A stretch of 64,000 nt of DNA from Theristus sp. LFF4_11 (Eukaryota > Nematoda > Chromadorea > Monhysterida > Xyalidae), in NCBI GenBank assembly GCA_030248135.1, contig JASANC010003496.1, positions 1 through 64,000 of the forward strand, in the 5' to 3' direction. Under the pieces are notes generated by a model, which saw only the letters and a list, made by a program, of their open reading frames with translations, made no database searches and had not been told where the DNA came from. Numbering within the stretch: the first letter of the stretch is position 1; each line of letters begins with the position of its first letter. Of this stretch, positions 1 to 13,000 are shown one piece after another. The translations under genes were made by a program, and so were the position numbers.

Positions 1-2068
1 GTGGCGATTCGACCGCTTTGCAACGGCAAGAAGGCACGTTTTTGTTGGAGTTGGAGTCTTCGACTTGTGGTGGTTTTTTTGTTTGTTTTGGTTTTATTTT
101 GAAAACACCAGAAAACCAGAATTTGTCGTACATAAATAAACAGTGTGTACAGGCGCGTGTGGCACAACCGGTTTCTCCACTTTGGTAAAAATTGATTATT
201 GTTTTGCGAAACAGAAATTGGTGTGCTACCATCTCGATTGATAACACAAAAACGGTTTTTTTCTGTTCGCCTTTGAATAGCTGTAAACCGGTTTGTTACG
301 TGCACTGCGTTGCAAAAACCGATAAGGTTTAGTTGTCCGTGCCTGGAGCACTGAAAATGAAAAAAAGACTTCGAGCACACTAAAACTGGTGCGATTCGAC
401 GTTGCTTTTATTCTCTTGCAGTTTCTTGCGCGTGCGCCGGCCCCGAAATGAAGCTCACATGCACACCTAGCAAACAGTTGATTGAATTTATTGATTTTTT
501 AAGGTTGTACAGATTTTGAGGTTGATGCAGAACGTTTTTTTGTCAATCATTTATTTATTCTTGTTTCGCCCATATCACGTCGTTTCTCCTGTCTGTTATG
601 CAGAAGTTCAATGCCCACAAGATTTGTGGTTTTCGTGCCTTAAATGTGATCGATTATAATATTCTTTTTGCTGTTTCTTTCATTGCGTTGCGACAAAACC
701 GGAGCTCCAATGTGCTTTTCTTTCTCATGCCTTTGTTGGTAATACGGTTTTTTTGTCTAAAGACCATGCACTTTGAAGACCATGAACTGTTTGAAACATA
801 GTGATATTTATGAAGGGGCATTCATGAAGCAGTATTTAGTGAGCGCATAGATATGTGGCTACGCGTCACTAAATACTGCTTCATGAATGCCGCTTGACAT
901 CGCAGACGAACACACAAACGCGACTTGTGTGCTTGTGTGGCAACTACAATATTTCGGTATTATGATAAAGCAAAATTGCACGGTCTTCAAAAAATACACT
1001 TTACCGCTGTACGAAGGTACAAAATGTTTTCACAAATGTTTTTTTACATTGAAACCATCTTTTTTCAGCCGAAATCTTATCCATATTGTCTGCACAAAAC
1101 TACGCTTATCCACTCCAAAAACACTGGTGTTTGTGAACTAAGGGTTACTGCAACTTTGTTGTGATTCGTTGAAAATGACGATTTTTTAGCGAAAAGATGA
1201 CGAAAACAAAACTGATTTTTTATTGTTCACACGCATAAAAATGCTCATTTATTCCCATATTTTTAGTGTGTTCAAATGGATTTTGAATTTTTTTCATTGG
1301 AAATCGCAGTCTGAAGTTTATTTTTGATTTTTGTGTCGGTCTGTCAGCTGTGTGTTTCATCAAAATCATCAGTGACAAAAATCTCAGAAATAAATTATAG
1401 AGTTTGAAACAGTTTTTGTGGTTGTTCAAAACAAAAAAAAGACCCATTTACACGTTTAGCGACTATTCGTTGCCACAAAATCGCTGGTAGCTAGCAAATG
1501 ATAATGAAGTAATTGTTGAAGTATGATAGCTGTAATTTTACCGCCAGGTTTGAAACACACGTGCATGCATTTTGCCGCCAGCCATTTTGTCGTCGTGATA
1601 AATTGCTAAACATGCAAATTGGTGTGGGACGTTATACCGCAATAATACGGCATTCACCAATTCGTTGTGAAATCGCCAATCCGTACGCTTCAATGCGGAT
1701 TTGTTTCGTTGGCTGTAAAAATGACGGATAGAAATTTGATTTCAAATTCGGGTCACTCATTACGGGATGTTCCTCTAAAATAGGGTCCGCTTAAAATTAG
1801 TCGCAACGTAGCGCACTGACTTGTGACTCAAACGAACTGCGACCCTTCCTTTGTCTACCGGGTGGGACAATCTTTCCTCGCTTCTTGATGGGTTTCCTGT
1901 TTTGACGGCGGTTTTTATTTGAAGATCAGTCACGCTTGGGCTTGAGCGAACCTTGATAGTGATACACCCTGTATTGTCGTCGTTCCTGTGTGCACGGCGC
2001 ACGCTCTATTTCACAGGAGGAAAAATACAAACAAAACAATTGGCGGGCGACTACGAAACGAAGAGGCG
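1..2068. other. Gene-free left flank
   Basis: No convincing coding region. A short open stretch lies at the left edge (1-111, frame 1) and a possible splice acceptor (ctcttgcag) at about 420. These could be the end of a gene to the left, but neither product is recognisable. A perfect hairpin element sits at 817-892. The rest is AT-rich sequence that would include the promoter and 5' UTR of the UGT gene starting at 2069. Confidence 0.4.
817..892. mobile_element. Hairpin MITE, family M1, copy a
   Basis: 76-bp palindromic element with 26-bp arms that match exactly (GGCATTCATGAAGCAGTATT...). Diverged copies of the same hairpin occur at 16938-17027 and 22593-22675. It has no coding capacity. Confidence 0.8.
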
Positions 2069-5000
2069 ATGATACCGCACAATAATGCAATAGCGCTCAT
2101 ATCGGTCGTAATTTTTGGGCTTCTGATTCCGCCCGGTGCAGCCTATAACATTCTGGTCAGCATTGTCGGCGTTTCCGGCAGTCAGAATCTGATCATGACG
2201 CGATTCGCCGAACAGCTGGCGCTCAGAGGGCACAGGGTCACGGTGAGTGGTTTTTCTCGGTTGTTTTGTTGTGGAACACTTTCGAGTCCGCTTTTTTTGA
2301 CGTGCTCTTTTCCACACGACAACATTTTGCAACGGCGTTTGATCAGCTTTTATGAACGTTAATCGGTCGACTGATGATGCGGCGGAAATGCACCCATTTC
2401 TAATCAGAAAAAATTGTGTGCTATTTTGCTGGGCTTGAACTCGGTTAGTGGTTTCAACAAAACACCCATTTTTCTACACTGATTAGATCCTGAAAGCGAA
2501 CGTGTTTGTCGACGCGAAAATGCCAAAATTCGACCACTGCCGATTGGTGGAATACGAGGCCGTTCGCCCGGAGCTGGCGCAACAGTTCGCCGACGTCGTT
2601 TGGGCGATGCCGTGGAACAATCAGAGCGCCGAATTCCAAACCACCGGCTTTCCGCCATTTTCGCTGCTGAAATCGCTCTATTATGCGGTCGATTTTCATT
2701 TTGTTTCTTGTGGTTTCATCTGTTTTGAGGTCGTTTTGCACAAAAAAAACGTTTTAGGTGACCGATAGTTGTCGCGACGTGGCCAAGAAAGACTCGCCCG
2801 TGTTGAAACGATTGTCCACGGAGCAGTGGGATGTTGCCGTGATACACTTGATTGATTTCTGCATGTTCGGATTGGCCGAGGTTCTTGAGGTCAGCGTTTT
2901 TTTTTTGGCAAACTACTATACTTTTCAGAGATTTGCTTTCAGTCAACCAGAGTGGATTGATCTCCAAGGGAGGAATACGGACATTTGTTTTGTTTTTGCA
3001 TAAAACTTTGTTCTGAAATAGTCGTCACCACAATATTCATTTTGAAAAAAAACCACCACAATATTCATTTTGAAAAAAAAAACAATGTCAAACTGTATTT
3101 TTTGTCTGAACAACCAACCAAGTGTCACTGGAGTGTTGCTGACCGACCAACTTGCAGATCCGTAGCACGATCTGGATGAGCACGGCGATGCTGTTGGAGT
3201 CGATGGCCTGGTCGGCCGGTGTTCCGTCGGCGCCGACCTTTGTGCCCGTTTGTGAGTTTTTTGCTTGCCACTGAGAAATTGATGGGACAAAACATCTCCG
3301 TTGATAATCAAGCACGCACTTTTTCACTACTTGACTGAAAGCAGGTCTGAAACGTAGTTGGTCATTTTTTGTGGTCAAAAGAGTGTTTTTTTGTAAGTTG
3401 AAACGCAATAATGGGAAATGACTATTGTGAGACTCGACAAAAAAAAACAAACGATGCGAGACGGAGAGGTTCACTAACTGCACTACTCCAAAAACGCAGC
3501 ATGAATTGATTGAACAATCCATCTGATCCAGTGATTCCAAAGCGCACAAAGACAAACAAAATGCCAATTAGCCAGGCTAGGCACCTCCCGTGGCACTTCT
3601 CTCGACGTTTTTTTTTTGTTCAGCCGGCCATGCGACCGGCCCCGAGATGGGTCTGCTGGCGCGCGGCAAAAACGTCGCGCTCGACGTCGTCTCGTACTCG
3701 GTGTTCGCTAAAATGCTCATGCCCGCGTTCACGGGCGTCTTCCGCGAGCAATATGGGGCGCAGTTTCCGGACATTGAGACGCTGACGACGCGAACGCAAC
3801 TGTGAGTGCGGTTTTTTTGGGGGAGATGCGGGCATTTGGAGAGAGTGTGCGCAATCAGAAAAAAATCATCTGAATGAGTTCGCTGAACGAACTGACTGAG
3901 AAACGGTGTGTGTTTCGCTTTGGAATCTGCAAACACACACGGACACGTCTCAGTTAATTTCGTCGATGTTGTAACACCGCCACCTTGCGCATTACATCCT
4001 GCTGGACTGTATACGAATATTCAGAATGACGACATTTCTCAACTTTTTCCAGTTATTTCGTGAACTCTGACCCGTTCTTCGAGTACCCCCGTCCGATCCA
4101 GCACAATATCATCTACGTCGGCGGCTTAACGATGAAAACCGCCGAGCCGCTGGCTGAAGAGTGGCAGAAATTGGTGGATAGTGCGGGCGCGGGGGGCGTC
4201 GTGATATTTTCACTTGGCACAGTCGCGAACACGTCGGCGATGCCGCATTCATACAAGGTTGGACGACTGCCCCTTAACGAGTCTGTATTCATGTTGATTC
4301 TGCTCGTTCTTTTCGGATTGGTTGGTGATTTGACAAGGTTGCGTTGATTGGTCAAAAGACCTAATAGAACATTTCTTCATGTCATCTATTTAACTTGATT
4401 TTTTTTCGTTTGTTTCTATTCAATTGCTATTTTGTTTTCTGTTCCATTTTTTCGCTGGCTGACATTTCCAGATGGCCTTTTTGAACACGTTCAAACGCTT
4501 CCCGAACGTCCAGTTCATCTTCCGATTAGAGGGCGAATTCAACGATGCAAAGGGTGTCCCGAATGTGAAGCTGACCAATTGGCTGCCCCAGAAAGATCTA
4601 CTAGGTAAAGTAGAAAAAAGTCACACATTCAAGCTGTTGATGGCACTCACTCACAGTTTCATTTCGACGTCATCAAAGTCAGAAGTTACCGAAAAACTCC
4701 TCAACACATTTTCTTCAGCGCACCCAAAAATTCGCGCGTTTATCACGCACGGTGGTTACAACAGTTTAACAGAGGCGACGTACTGGGGTGTGCCGGTGAT
4801 CGTGATGCCGCTGTTCGGTGATCAGCATGCGAACGTGAAACGTGTGGAACGCGCTGGAGTCGGTGTGATGTTGGATAAGGTTCGGTGTAGGACAAAGGCT
4901 GGTCACCGCTCGTGGGCTGGTGGTAGTGCGTTAGACTGCAGTCTGTGCGCTCGGGGGATCGAGCCCCGCCGAGGGGTGTATAGGCACTTAATGACAGAAA

Positions 5001-8000
5001 AAACTCGATGGGCGCCCTACTCAATGGCGTTCTGTACGCTTCTCTGGGTTAGCCCTGGCTAAAAACATCGCCTAAAAATCCCAACAACAACAAGGCTGCT
5101 TGAATGTTCAGTCAGGCGACGGACAAGCATGTTTGTTTTTTTTGTCCGTTTTTTTTGCATGGATGGATGGTGCAAACAGGGATAAATTACAGTATTTCAG
5201 GACAATTTGTCAGTGGAGACAATTTCTGCTGCGTTGACGGAGGTGCTCAACAGTGCATCGTGAGTGGTGGAGATCATCTTTCATTTTTTTTAAAGTTCAC
5301 TCGATTATTAATCCAAAAAGTCCGAGAAGCGATCGTGCAAAAAATTGAGGCATCAAAAATCGGTTTCTTTTAATTGTCATAAGGAAACGGATTTATTAGT
5401 TTTTCAGTTTTTCTCAACTTCCCAAAAATGTTCATAATTGACAATGCACCCATCGCTCCACATGTATGATCTTCTATTTGGTCCCGAGACTCAATGCGCG
5501 CATAGATAGGTGAACAGTTTCATGCGTGACGCGGGAATTCAAAATTGGCATAGTGATCCGGGTTTGGCGACTTTGAATTGCCACATTGAAACGAGTTTCC
5601 TTTCACGTCTGCAAGCAAACCCATTGAGTCGCACAGCCTAAAAATTGATAATACTCGAACATCAAAGCTCAAAATTTCATAACATAGTTCACGCTTCTGT
5701 TGCGCATGCCTTTCTCCGTGAAAAGCACCACCACCGATACGAGGTGCAACAAGACGAGCCCGACGATGACTGGAAACGCATTCACCATGCCGACTGGTTG
5801 AATGTTGCGCATTGACTGTTGCGATGACGCAAAGTTTGGGCATCGGTGCACTTTGCGTTCGACCATAATCTGGGTGGTGTGGATAACAAGTGGTGGATTC
5901 GGTTTTGATAAATGTGATGAGTCAAACACTCACGTCCCGCCGTAAATTGCAAGACAAATCGAATATAAAATTATATGAACAGAGAACGAAATTGAGAAAA
6001 AAATTGTGGAAGCATTGACGTTGATAAGAAAAAATGCACACAACTACACACGCGTACCGTTGCACGTTTCTCGAGCGCCTTTATAGTCGCTTGCAGCATC
6101 ACGGCCGCCTCATTGAACCGTTTCACCAGTTCCGCCGCCGTGTGCGCGCTGAACATGAAGCCGGTTTGGAACGACGGAAAACCGGTAAGTTTCACTTTGT
6201 GCATGCACACTTCCGCATGCTCGCTCAAGTCAAGGGGCGGTTGTTTCAGCGCGAAATAGTCGCCGCCGTTGTACAGCAAACGTGTCTCCTCAGCCGAGTC
6301 CGATACGATGATCGGTGGGTGGGCGCGCATTGCTGCCTGAAAGCGACGTTTCACGTCCGTTTCAGTATCGTCGAACCTGAAACGTCTCAGGCGGTTATGG
6401 TGGTGTATGCGTTGAAAAAGAGGAAATCTCTGTTGAAATTCGTTCGTTTTTTATTTAGATTCTAGTTGATTTCAACGATTTCATTGACCTTTGTCAAAAT
6501 TTCAAAATTCATTTCCGAGTTGTGAGTTGCAGACAAATCAAAAGCAGCAAATTTCATTGTGAAGAAATTCTTTTTTGTTCGAAAAAGGAACGATAACTGA
6601 CGACGACGACGTTTCTCTTCGGAAAAAATTGCTGCAGAAATTGTCGCTCCAAATTTAAACTTTGAAGTTCAATTACAATTCAAAAGAAACTTTTTTTCAA
6701 AGCGAAATGTCAATTTGCCAAAGAAAGAACAAGAAAAACAAACAACAGAAATCATCGTTGCCGCCGCCGTTGTCAGGAAAAGGGAATTGGCAGCAAAACA
6801 CGTTTGCTTTTTACAAAATGTACGTCACACAAATCCTCCAAAGCGTTTTTCTATATCAAAAAAATTAAAGTAGCCAATATTTGACAGCGAATTCATGTTT
6901 CCAATTGTCGTCGTCGCCGTCGTTCTTTTTTGAAACAAAATAAAGTTTTTTTTGTCATAAAAACTGCTGCTTTTGATGTCTTCATCTCATAAATCACAAA
7001 CAAGATTTTTTCCATCAAAATCTCACTGTTTGTCTACCCACACAAAACAAACACTCAGAAATCACAAAGCAAGAAAAAAGAAATGTCCATTCCAATTTCT
7101 TTTTTGAACCTGATATTCAGGCAACCAATCAGCTAATACTACAAAATATCTAGGGCGACTATACGTACGTTTCTTCAACGTGGCCGTAACTTGGACGGAG
7201 CCGTGTCGGCTGAAACACCTAGTCATCATAATCCGGTCTTTCCAATCAAAAGATCCGTTAACAAAGAAGATGGAAACTGGCGGTTTTAGCCACGGTGTTC
7301 CATGCAATCACAGACATTTGCGTGTACAATGGGGTTCCCGGGAACGTCACCAGCTGCATTCGACCACTGTTCACTGCGTCCAGCATGCCGTCGACGCTTT
7401 CGAATGGCGCCACTGCGGTTGTCGTCAGCAACTGTGCCAGTATACTGTTGCTGCAATTGAAAGGTCATTTCCGAAAAGGTGCTGCGAACAAAAACAAACA
7501 CCAAATGGCTGTGCGTGTGCGTGTGCGCGTGCGCGTGCGTGTTCGTGTGCGTGTGCGTGTGCGTGTGCGTGTGCGTGTGTGCGTGCGTGTGCGTGCGCGC
7601 GTGCGTGTGCGTGTGTGCGTGCGTGTGCGTGAGCATGTGCGTGTGCGTGTGCGTGCGTGCATGTGTGTGTGTGTGTGTGTGTTTGTCCCGCGTTTGCTGT
7701 TTCGAACATTTTTTGAAAAGAGTGGACGAACAGCCAAAAAATACAGTAATCGCCTCTGCAGGCCACAACACCTGTAGAGCGCCAGAAAGATCGCCATAAC
7801 GATCTTCATCGACGAGTAGTAGATCTCTCTCAGTTGGCTGCACGTTCGCCGGAGTCGCACAGCGCCGTGCGCGGTGGCGAGCGGTGCCCGGTCGCCTCCC
7901 GATACGAGTCGTTTGAACGTTTTGTAATAGGCGAACGACACTACCAACGCCAGCCACACCTGCCACGAGTATGTCGACAGGAACGCGCGCACCCCGGTGG

Positions 8001-10053
8001 CGCTGCGGTGACGAATCTGACTGAGCGAGTAGATCGCATACGTGGACGTGTCCTGCCAGAGATCAGCGGTGAACTGGTACTTCTCCATGCGCGCCGGCGT
8101 GATATACCTGCATTATTAAAAGTCGTCGCCGTTCACTGAAGGCCCGTTCATACCTGACGTATGCGCATACGGCACGGCACGGCACGTCACGTCAGGTGCC
8201 GTGTTATTGCGTACTACCGTACATACACCGGACGTTCGTCGACGTACGTCTGCATACGTCAGGTATGAACGGGCGTTTTACCTGAAACCTATGCCACCTA
8301 GTAATGCATTCGGGTATCAAGAAATCGCTGGTTGCATCGCGCATTCAGTGAGCCCATATAGTTCAACAGCAGCCAATCAGCTAACTGTCTCAATAAGAAA
8401 GCAATCGTTTGCAAAGAAAGCTGTTAGCATTTCTAATCTGGTCAAATGCTAAGCTGTTTCGGAAGACCATTTGGTCGAAAAAGATCAGGCATTACCAATT
8501 CGTTGGGAAAAATGTGTCGACGTAGCCGGAGTCTAATGACTCGTAGATCATGTCGTAGAAAGGTCTCGTGTCATTTAGCAGATTGATGATTTCGTAATTC
8601 ACTCCGGTAAACTTCAGTATGGCGCGAAGTGCTTCAGCGCAAAATCCTGAGTTTTGTGCTTGTTATTCAGGGAAACTTGCAGTGTGATCAGCAGCCAAAC
8701 ACACACCGCTGAATTGATAAATGATGTTTCGTTGAATCAATCAATCTCGAGCTTTTGATTACTTGTGCATTTTATCAACAAGCTAGCTAATTTGTGCAGT
8801 GTTCTTACGTTATTTCCTAACCAAGGACAGCAGAGTATGATGTAGACTGAAGACAATCTGAAGTCGACGAAAACTAATGTCGATTTTAAACAAAAGCAAT
8901 TACCAATTCTGGTCAGTTTTGAAATCGTAACACACCTGGGTCGCAACAGTAATGTGTTTTATGAAAGCGTGATTTGACGGCGCATGGCGCAAGGCAAGGC
9001 TGTTCGTATCCAATGCCAATACGCAACACCTGCTGTTGACCGTTGCTTGCGTTCATTTCTTTCAACAGTAAAATTTTTCGTCGAAGGCTGAAACTCGGTT
9101 CAAACAACATACGGATTCAAACGGTTCAAACTCAACATATTTGCACGGGTTGAGAAGAAAGCGTTACGAGATGCTCGATTTTGCATCAAGTTATCCAGAT
9201 GTGTACTGAATTTTATGAAATCGAATAGCTTACCGTTTTTTTTTGTTTGCACACACAGCAAACTGCTTTTTTTCGCTGATGATACCAACATGTAAAACTT
9301 TGAATTACAGTAAAATAAATGCAACGAATTGGTTTGGTTGAAATTCAAAACTCTATCTGTGACTAATCGTGTTTTCCCGCAGCAATCCCGTTTCTAGCTT
9401 CTTTCGCGAGCTCCGTATTCTGCAAAAAAGTGACAAGGTTTAAATAAACGTCCTTGTTATTATACTGATGATGTTCAAATAAACTTGATCAGGTTGAAAC
9501 AAACAAACGTCAGTTATCCGAACCAAGCTGTGGTAGCACATGAAACCAACAGCAACTACGTTGGTTAGGTTGGGCCCGGCTGTTGGGTATAACTGGTTTC
9601 CGCTCAAATTACAGCTTTTGAGCTTTGCACACTCCAGAAGCAGCAATCTCGGAATGTGGTGCACTCCACTTAATTCGCCAAGTCTATTGACTGTTTCTGC
9701 GCTTTAAAATTCCTTCGACCAGACCAGCTTCAAATTCCCCAAAAAAACCATTGCTTTTCAGCATTCAAGCGAACGCTGACCGCTTGGCCGGCATGATCCA
9801 GCGGCGGCCGTCGCATCCGCTCGATCTCGCGCTCGGCTGGACCGAGTTCCTGGCGGAGTTCAACGATCTGTCGATGATGCAGCCGGTGTCGCGGCATCAG
9901 TCGTTGGTCGCGTACCTCGGCTTGGATCTGCTCGTCATGGTGCTGCTCGTGCACGCGATCACACTGTACGCTCTGCTGCGACTGTGTCGTGTGTGCTGTC
10001 GTCGGTGCTGCCGAGCTGGTGCTAAGGAGCAGAACAAAGTGAAACGCCAATGA
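2069..10053 (+). CDS. UDP-glucuronosyltransferase (UGT), 10 exons
   Basis: An ER membrane enzyme of family GT1 that conjugates UDP-sugars to small lipophilic acceptors, a phase II detoxification role. Exons: 2069-2242, 2487-2687, 2758-2889, 3158-3251, 3624-3801, 4053-4257, 4472-4604, 4719-4879, 5201-5259, 9762-10053. All phases agree and give 542 residues, normal for the family. Residues 1-27 look like a signal peptide (start IPHNNAIALISVV). Exon 8 carries the UDP-sugar-binding signature around residues 380-410 (ITHGGYNSLTEA, then MPLFGDQHANVK). A single C-terminal TM lies at about 497-519, followed by a Cys/Arg-rich tail, as expected for a lumenal enzyme with a short cytosolic end. Exon 2 uses a weak donor (GTCGAT), and exon 8 uses GTTCGG. 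Intron 8 is mostly a SINE. Intron 9 is 4.5 kb and contains a complete antisense gene. The family assignment is secure; the substrate is not predictable. Confidence 0.9.
4901..5094 (+). mobile_element. tRNA-derived SINE, copy 1
   Basis: Fills most of UGT intron 8. The head resembles a tRNA gene: an A-box-like GGGCTGGTGGTAGTGCG, then a B-box-like GGGGGATCGAGCCCC about 45 bp later. A conserved body follows (ctcgatgggcgcc, then ctgggttagccctggctaaaa), ending in a CAACAACAACAA tail. Full-length copy in the sense orientation of its host. Confidence 0.8.
5480..5638. mobile_element. MITE family M3, copy a
   Basis: About 160 bp bounded by inverted termini (GGTCCCGAGACTCAATGCG ... CATTGAGTCGC). The body carries GTTTCATGCGTGACGCGGG and a GAATTCAAAATTGG block shared with copies at 28685, 31391, 51849 and 56955. 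It lies in UGT intron 9, just beyond the 3' end of the nested receptor gene. Confidence 0.7.
5669..9110 (-). CDS. Ionotropic glutamate receptor-like channel, nested in UGT intron 9
   Basis: Exons, in transcript order: 9110-8936, 8646-8496, 8107-7772, 7450-7328, 6376-6058, 5869-5669. The phases join cleanly and give 434 residues. The order of parts matches nematode ionotropic-receptor-like proteins that lack the large amino-terminal domain. There is a ligand-binding S1 half (QVLRIGIGYEQPC, then AEALRAILKFTGVNYEI). A TM segment follows at about 149-169 (WQVWLALVVSFAYY), then a TM3 segment (MKIVMAIFLALYSNS, exon 3/4 junction). An S2 half comes next (VDGMLDAVNSGRMQLV, then AHPPIIVSDSAEET), and a last TM at about 395-417. 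The SYTANLAAF pore signature of classical iGluRs is absent, so ligand and conductance are uncertain; a chemosensory role is inference from the family. The start at 9110 follows an in-frame stop. No clear signal peptide is visible, so an upstream exon may be missing. The exon 4 donor (GTACAC) was chosen because it is the one that restores phase. Confidence 0.75.
7506..7682. repeat. GTGTGC/GT alternating purine-pyrimidine microsatellite
   Basis: About 175 bp of uninterrupted alternating purine-pyrimidine sequence, mainly (GTGTGC)n grading into (GT)n. It lies in intron 3 of the nested receptor gene. It yields long meaningless open frames on both strands (Val-Arg, Cys-Val, His-Thr repeats). Such tracts can adopt Z-DNA and are highly mutable. 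Confidence 0.9.
8142..8274. mobile_element. Hairpin MITE, family M2
   Basis: 133 bp with 23-bp terminal inverted repeats that match exactly (GCCCGTTCATACCTGACGTA...). The interior is GC-rich and tandem-like (cggcacggcacggcacgtcac). It lies in intron 2 of the nested receptor gene, 35 bp upstream of the exon 3 start at 8107. This is the only copy I see in the window. Confidence 0.75.
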
Positions 10054-13000
10054 CGCATGCGCTGCACAATTATTACTGATTGGTTTTTGTAGATTCGATG
10101 GCGTTTGTTAAAATACGCTGTGGATCCGAGACTTGCTAGCAATGAGTTTAGTCTGATTAGTATCTGTTGAATGGTGATTGTTGAACATTTGAACGCACTG
10201 ATAAAAGTTTTTCATGATAATAACCGGAGGTACACATGTAACCAAGTCGGATCAAAAGATGAGATCTGGTTTTCAAAAAATCAGAGTTGTTCAGAAATAC
10301 AGGGTGGACTAATAAGTGTGTTTAGGTTTAAAAAAGCAATGTTTCCGCGAATTTTCTAGAGTGGTTAATGAATCATTACTTTTTGGTCTGGTGGTCCCCC
10401 CAAAGAGCATCTGACGTTCCCTGAGATATGAACTTGTCTTAACGAAGAAACGTAAATGGCTAAGCACTAGGCTACAATGTATGTGACGAGCTACATCCTC
10501 GTAACTGGGCTTTATGCTCAACTGAAAAAAGGTTATAGCTGAAAAAGCTGAGACTTTTTTATCAGCGTGCCCATTCGGAGGCAACGCCGTGACCGTAAAG
10601 CTAATCATTTCGCCCCCCCCCCCATCCAATGCAGCAAGCAAATAGCCCAGTCCTTCGCTTATTTTGTGTCTGCGCTGTCTAGTGTCTACCTATCTCATAG
10701 TCATTCATCACCCTAATTTGTATCGATTCTTCTTCGTACATCATTATTCGCTCTTTCATTTTCATGCTTGCTGGACAGCATGAATATTTAAAAAAAGAAT
10801 GTTTGTCGATACTGTTCCAACCCTTTAATTTATTCATTGAAATTCACCTACTTCGCGGTGAGGTTCAGATCATTTTTGAAAGTCAACATATTTTGTCAGC
10901 GTCAGCCACTCTTATTGTCAAAAAGCTTAGCCATTAAATGTTCACGGTTCCTCCGCCTCCATCGCATTTCATTTTTTTTTCGATTTTTAAATTTTACACT
11001 TCCGCATGAAACACAAGTTTTTTGAATAGTGTGCTATCTAATAGTTGAATGTGTTTGTTTTTTCTTCTTCTCTTGTTTTGTGCAAAACGAAAAACTAATT
11101 TTGGTTTTTTTAAGACGACAAATATTTGAAGTAATTTAGAACGAGTTTTTAGCCGACTAACTTATGGTGTAATGAGTCCACCAACCGGAAGCACTGGCGC
11201 CCAGCAACATTACGTTGCACTGTTTTGAAGGAAAAATGCAAAAATTGCTCATGCGATCTAATGAAAGTGAAGCCGGTGAAAGCTGACTTCTTAGCTCCAG
11301 GGCCTCTCTCTGTGTGGTCCTTCACTGGTTGCCTTTTATTTATTTTTTACTATAGCATAGCGGAGTGGAATATATGGAGCGGAACAGAGAATAAATCAAG
11401 CCTCACCAAGTCCAAACCGTGAGAAGATAGTTAAATTAACACTGGGAAGTGTGAGAACTAAGGAACACGTGTTCTTGTCAACTTTTTTTGTGGCTGCGCT
11501 TTACAAACTGCTGCATTTTGTTTCTGTGGTTTGTAATTTACAGTGTCTGATTTTTTTGCGTTTTTGCTTTCTCCACCCGTCGAAAAGCCCGTTAGACAGA
11601 ATTTCACGGTGACTTCAATTTGACTTGGTGAAAATCTTCATTAATCTATTTTAATATTGCTTATTTTGCTAAAATGAACGAAAATTGAAAAAAACATGTT
11701 GGTTTGGCTAACCGGCAAACGAAACCGAACGTCAACATAATCATAATCGGTCTACTTTTACCGTGAGCCAATTAACACAAGCAAGCGTTCTAGCTTCAGC
11801 ATGAACGTGCTGCAAAAGTCTATTGACACGGACACGCATGTCCACACTGACTGGTATGTTCGTGCAGTTTTTTGCTCAAAAGCACAAAGTCTGTTTAGCA
11901 TGGCTTTTTTATATTTTTTACAGTATCTGGGGTAAAGCGTCAACTGTCATCCGAATCTCAACGTTTCAATGATGGTATATGCCATGGGTTTCTTTAAGCT
12001 GACAAGCAAGCTCTTTTCTGCACATACGTTTCTTTGGACATACCTTTTTACTCTACCAGTAAACTACGTACGGTTTTTTGCAACACCCTGTACTTTTTCT
12101 ACCGTCCAGCATCTTTGGGTTAGCATTTTTGCTAATTCCTATCCAGAAACTACATAACTGCAGCCGAAACAAAAAAAAGGTTGGTGAGTGCTGTGTAACA
12201 CACGCGCGACTAAGCAGAAAGCCTCCATTTGCAAATTACTGAAAACTGATGTTATGTTTATGGTTATAAAGCGTATTAGCTTGCGCAAATACATAATATA
12301 ACGATGTTTGGCTGCAGCAGTAATAGCGTGCTCGACGCTAAGATACGACAGACTCGAAAAACGCCCGTCGAAGGGTTTCTTTTAATGAGATTTCTCCTAC
12401 GTCGTCGATACGTCGGCGCAACACTGCTAGGTGCTCTCTTCTTCTTACTTTAAAAAAAAAACCAAAAATATGAAGACCATGTTGCAAAATGTTTTTTTTC
12501 ATTCTTTCATTTCACCTGCTGCTATTGTTTTTTTTTAGAGTTTGTGACTGCTCGGCTTTTCATTTTGTGTTTGTTAAAAATATGCAGTACTTGTAATGTG
12601 CTGATGTTCGTCAGGTGCCTATACGCTTCTGATCTATTTTATTCTCATTTATTTTTCAATGAGTTGGTTTAATCCTTAGTGGTTTTTGTGGGAGTTTTTA
12701 TTACCAGATTTCCTTGTGTAACAGGGATCTACTGGCGCAAACCATTTTCGTAAGCCTGTTTTGTTTTGTTGCATATGCCATTTCGCTCAAAATCGATTGA
12801 TCTGCTTATTATTTGTCTGCTCGAATGTCTTTTTATAATCCCGCAGTCTGTGCTGTGTTGAAATCACAAGGGTTTCATTCTAGTGAAACAAGTGTGAACT
12901 TTGAAACAAATCTAAGTTGAAAATCTTTGTGTCTAGAAAACAATAACGCTGAAAACCGTGATCGTGAGGCAAAACCAGACAGGGGATGGGGTACATACTT

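Noticed and set aside
4901..4975. A functional tRNA gene
   Set aside because: A and B boxes are present, but the acceptor stem does not close and the sequence continues into a shared body and CAA tail, so it is the head of a SINE.
7180..8088. Long open frames of Val-Arg, Cys-Val or His-Thr repeats over the GT-rich microsatellite
   Set aside because: They are translations of an alternating GT/GC repeat inside an intron; real exons of the nested receptor lie on both sides in other frames.
10300..10640. A mariner-type element starting ACAGGGTGGACTAATAAGT
   Set aside because: No matching inverted end or transposase found; similar ACACCCTGTA strings at 1964, 12085 and 27597 are too short to pair with confidence.
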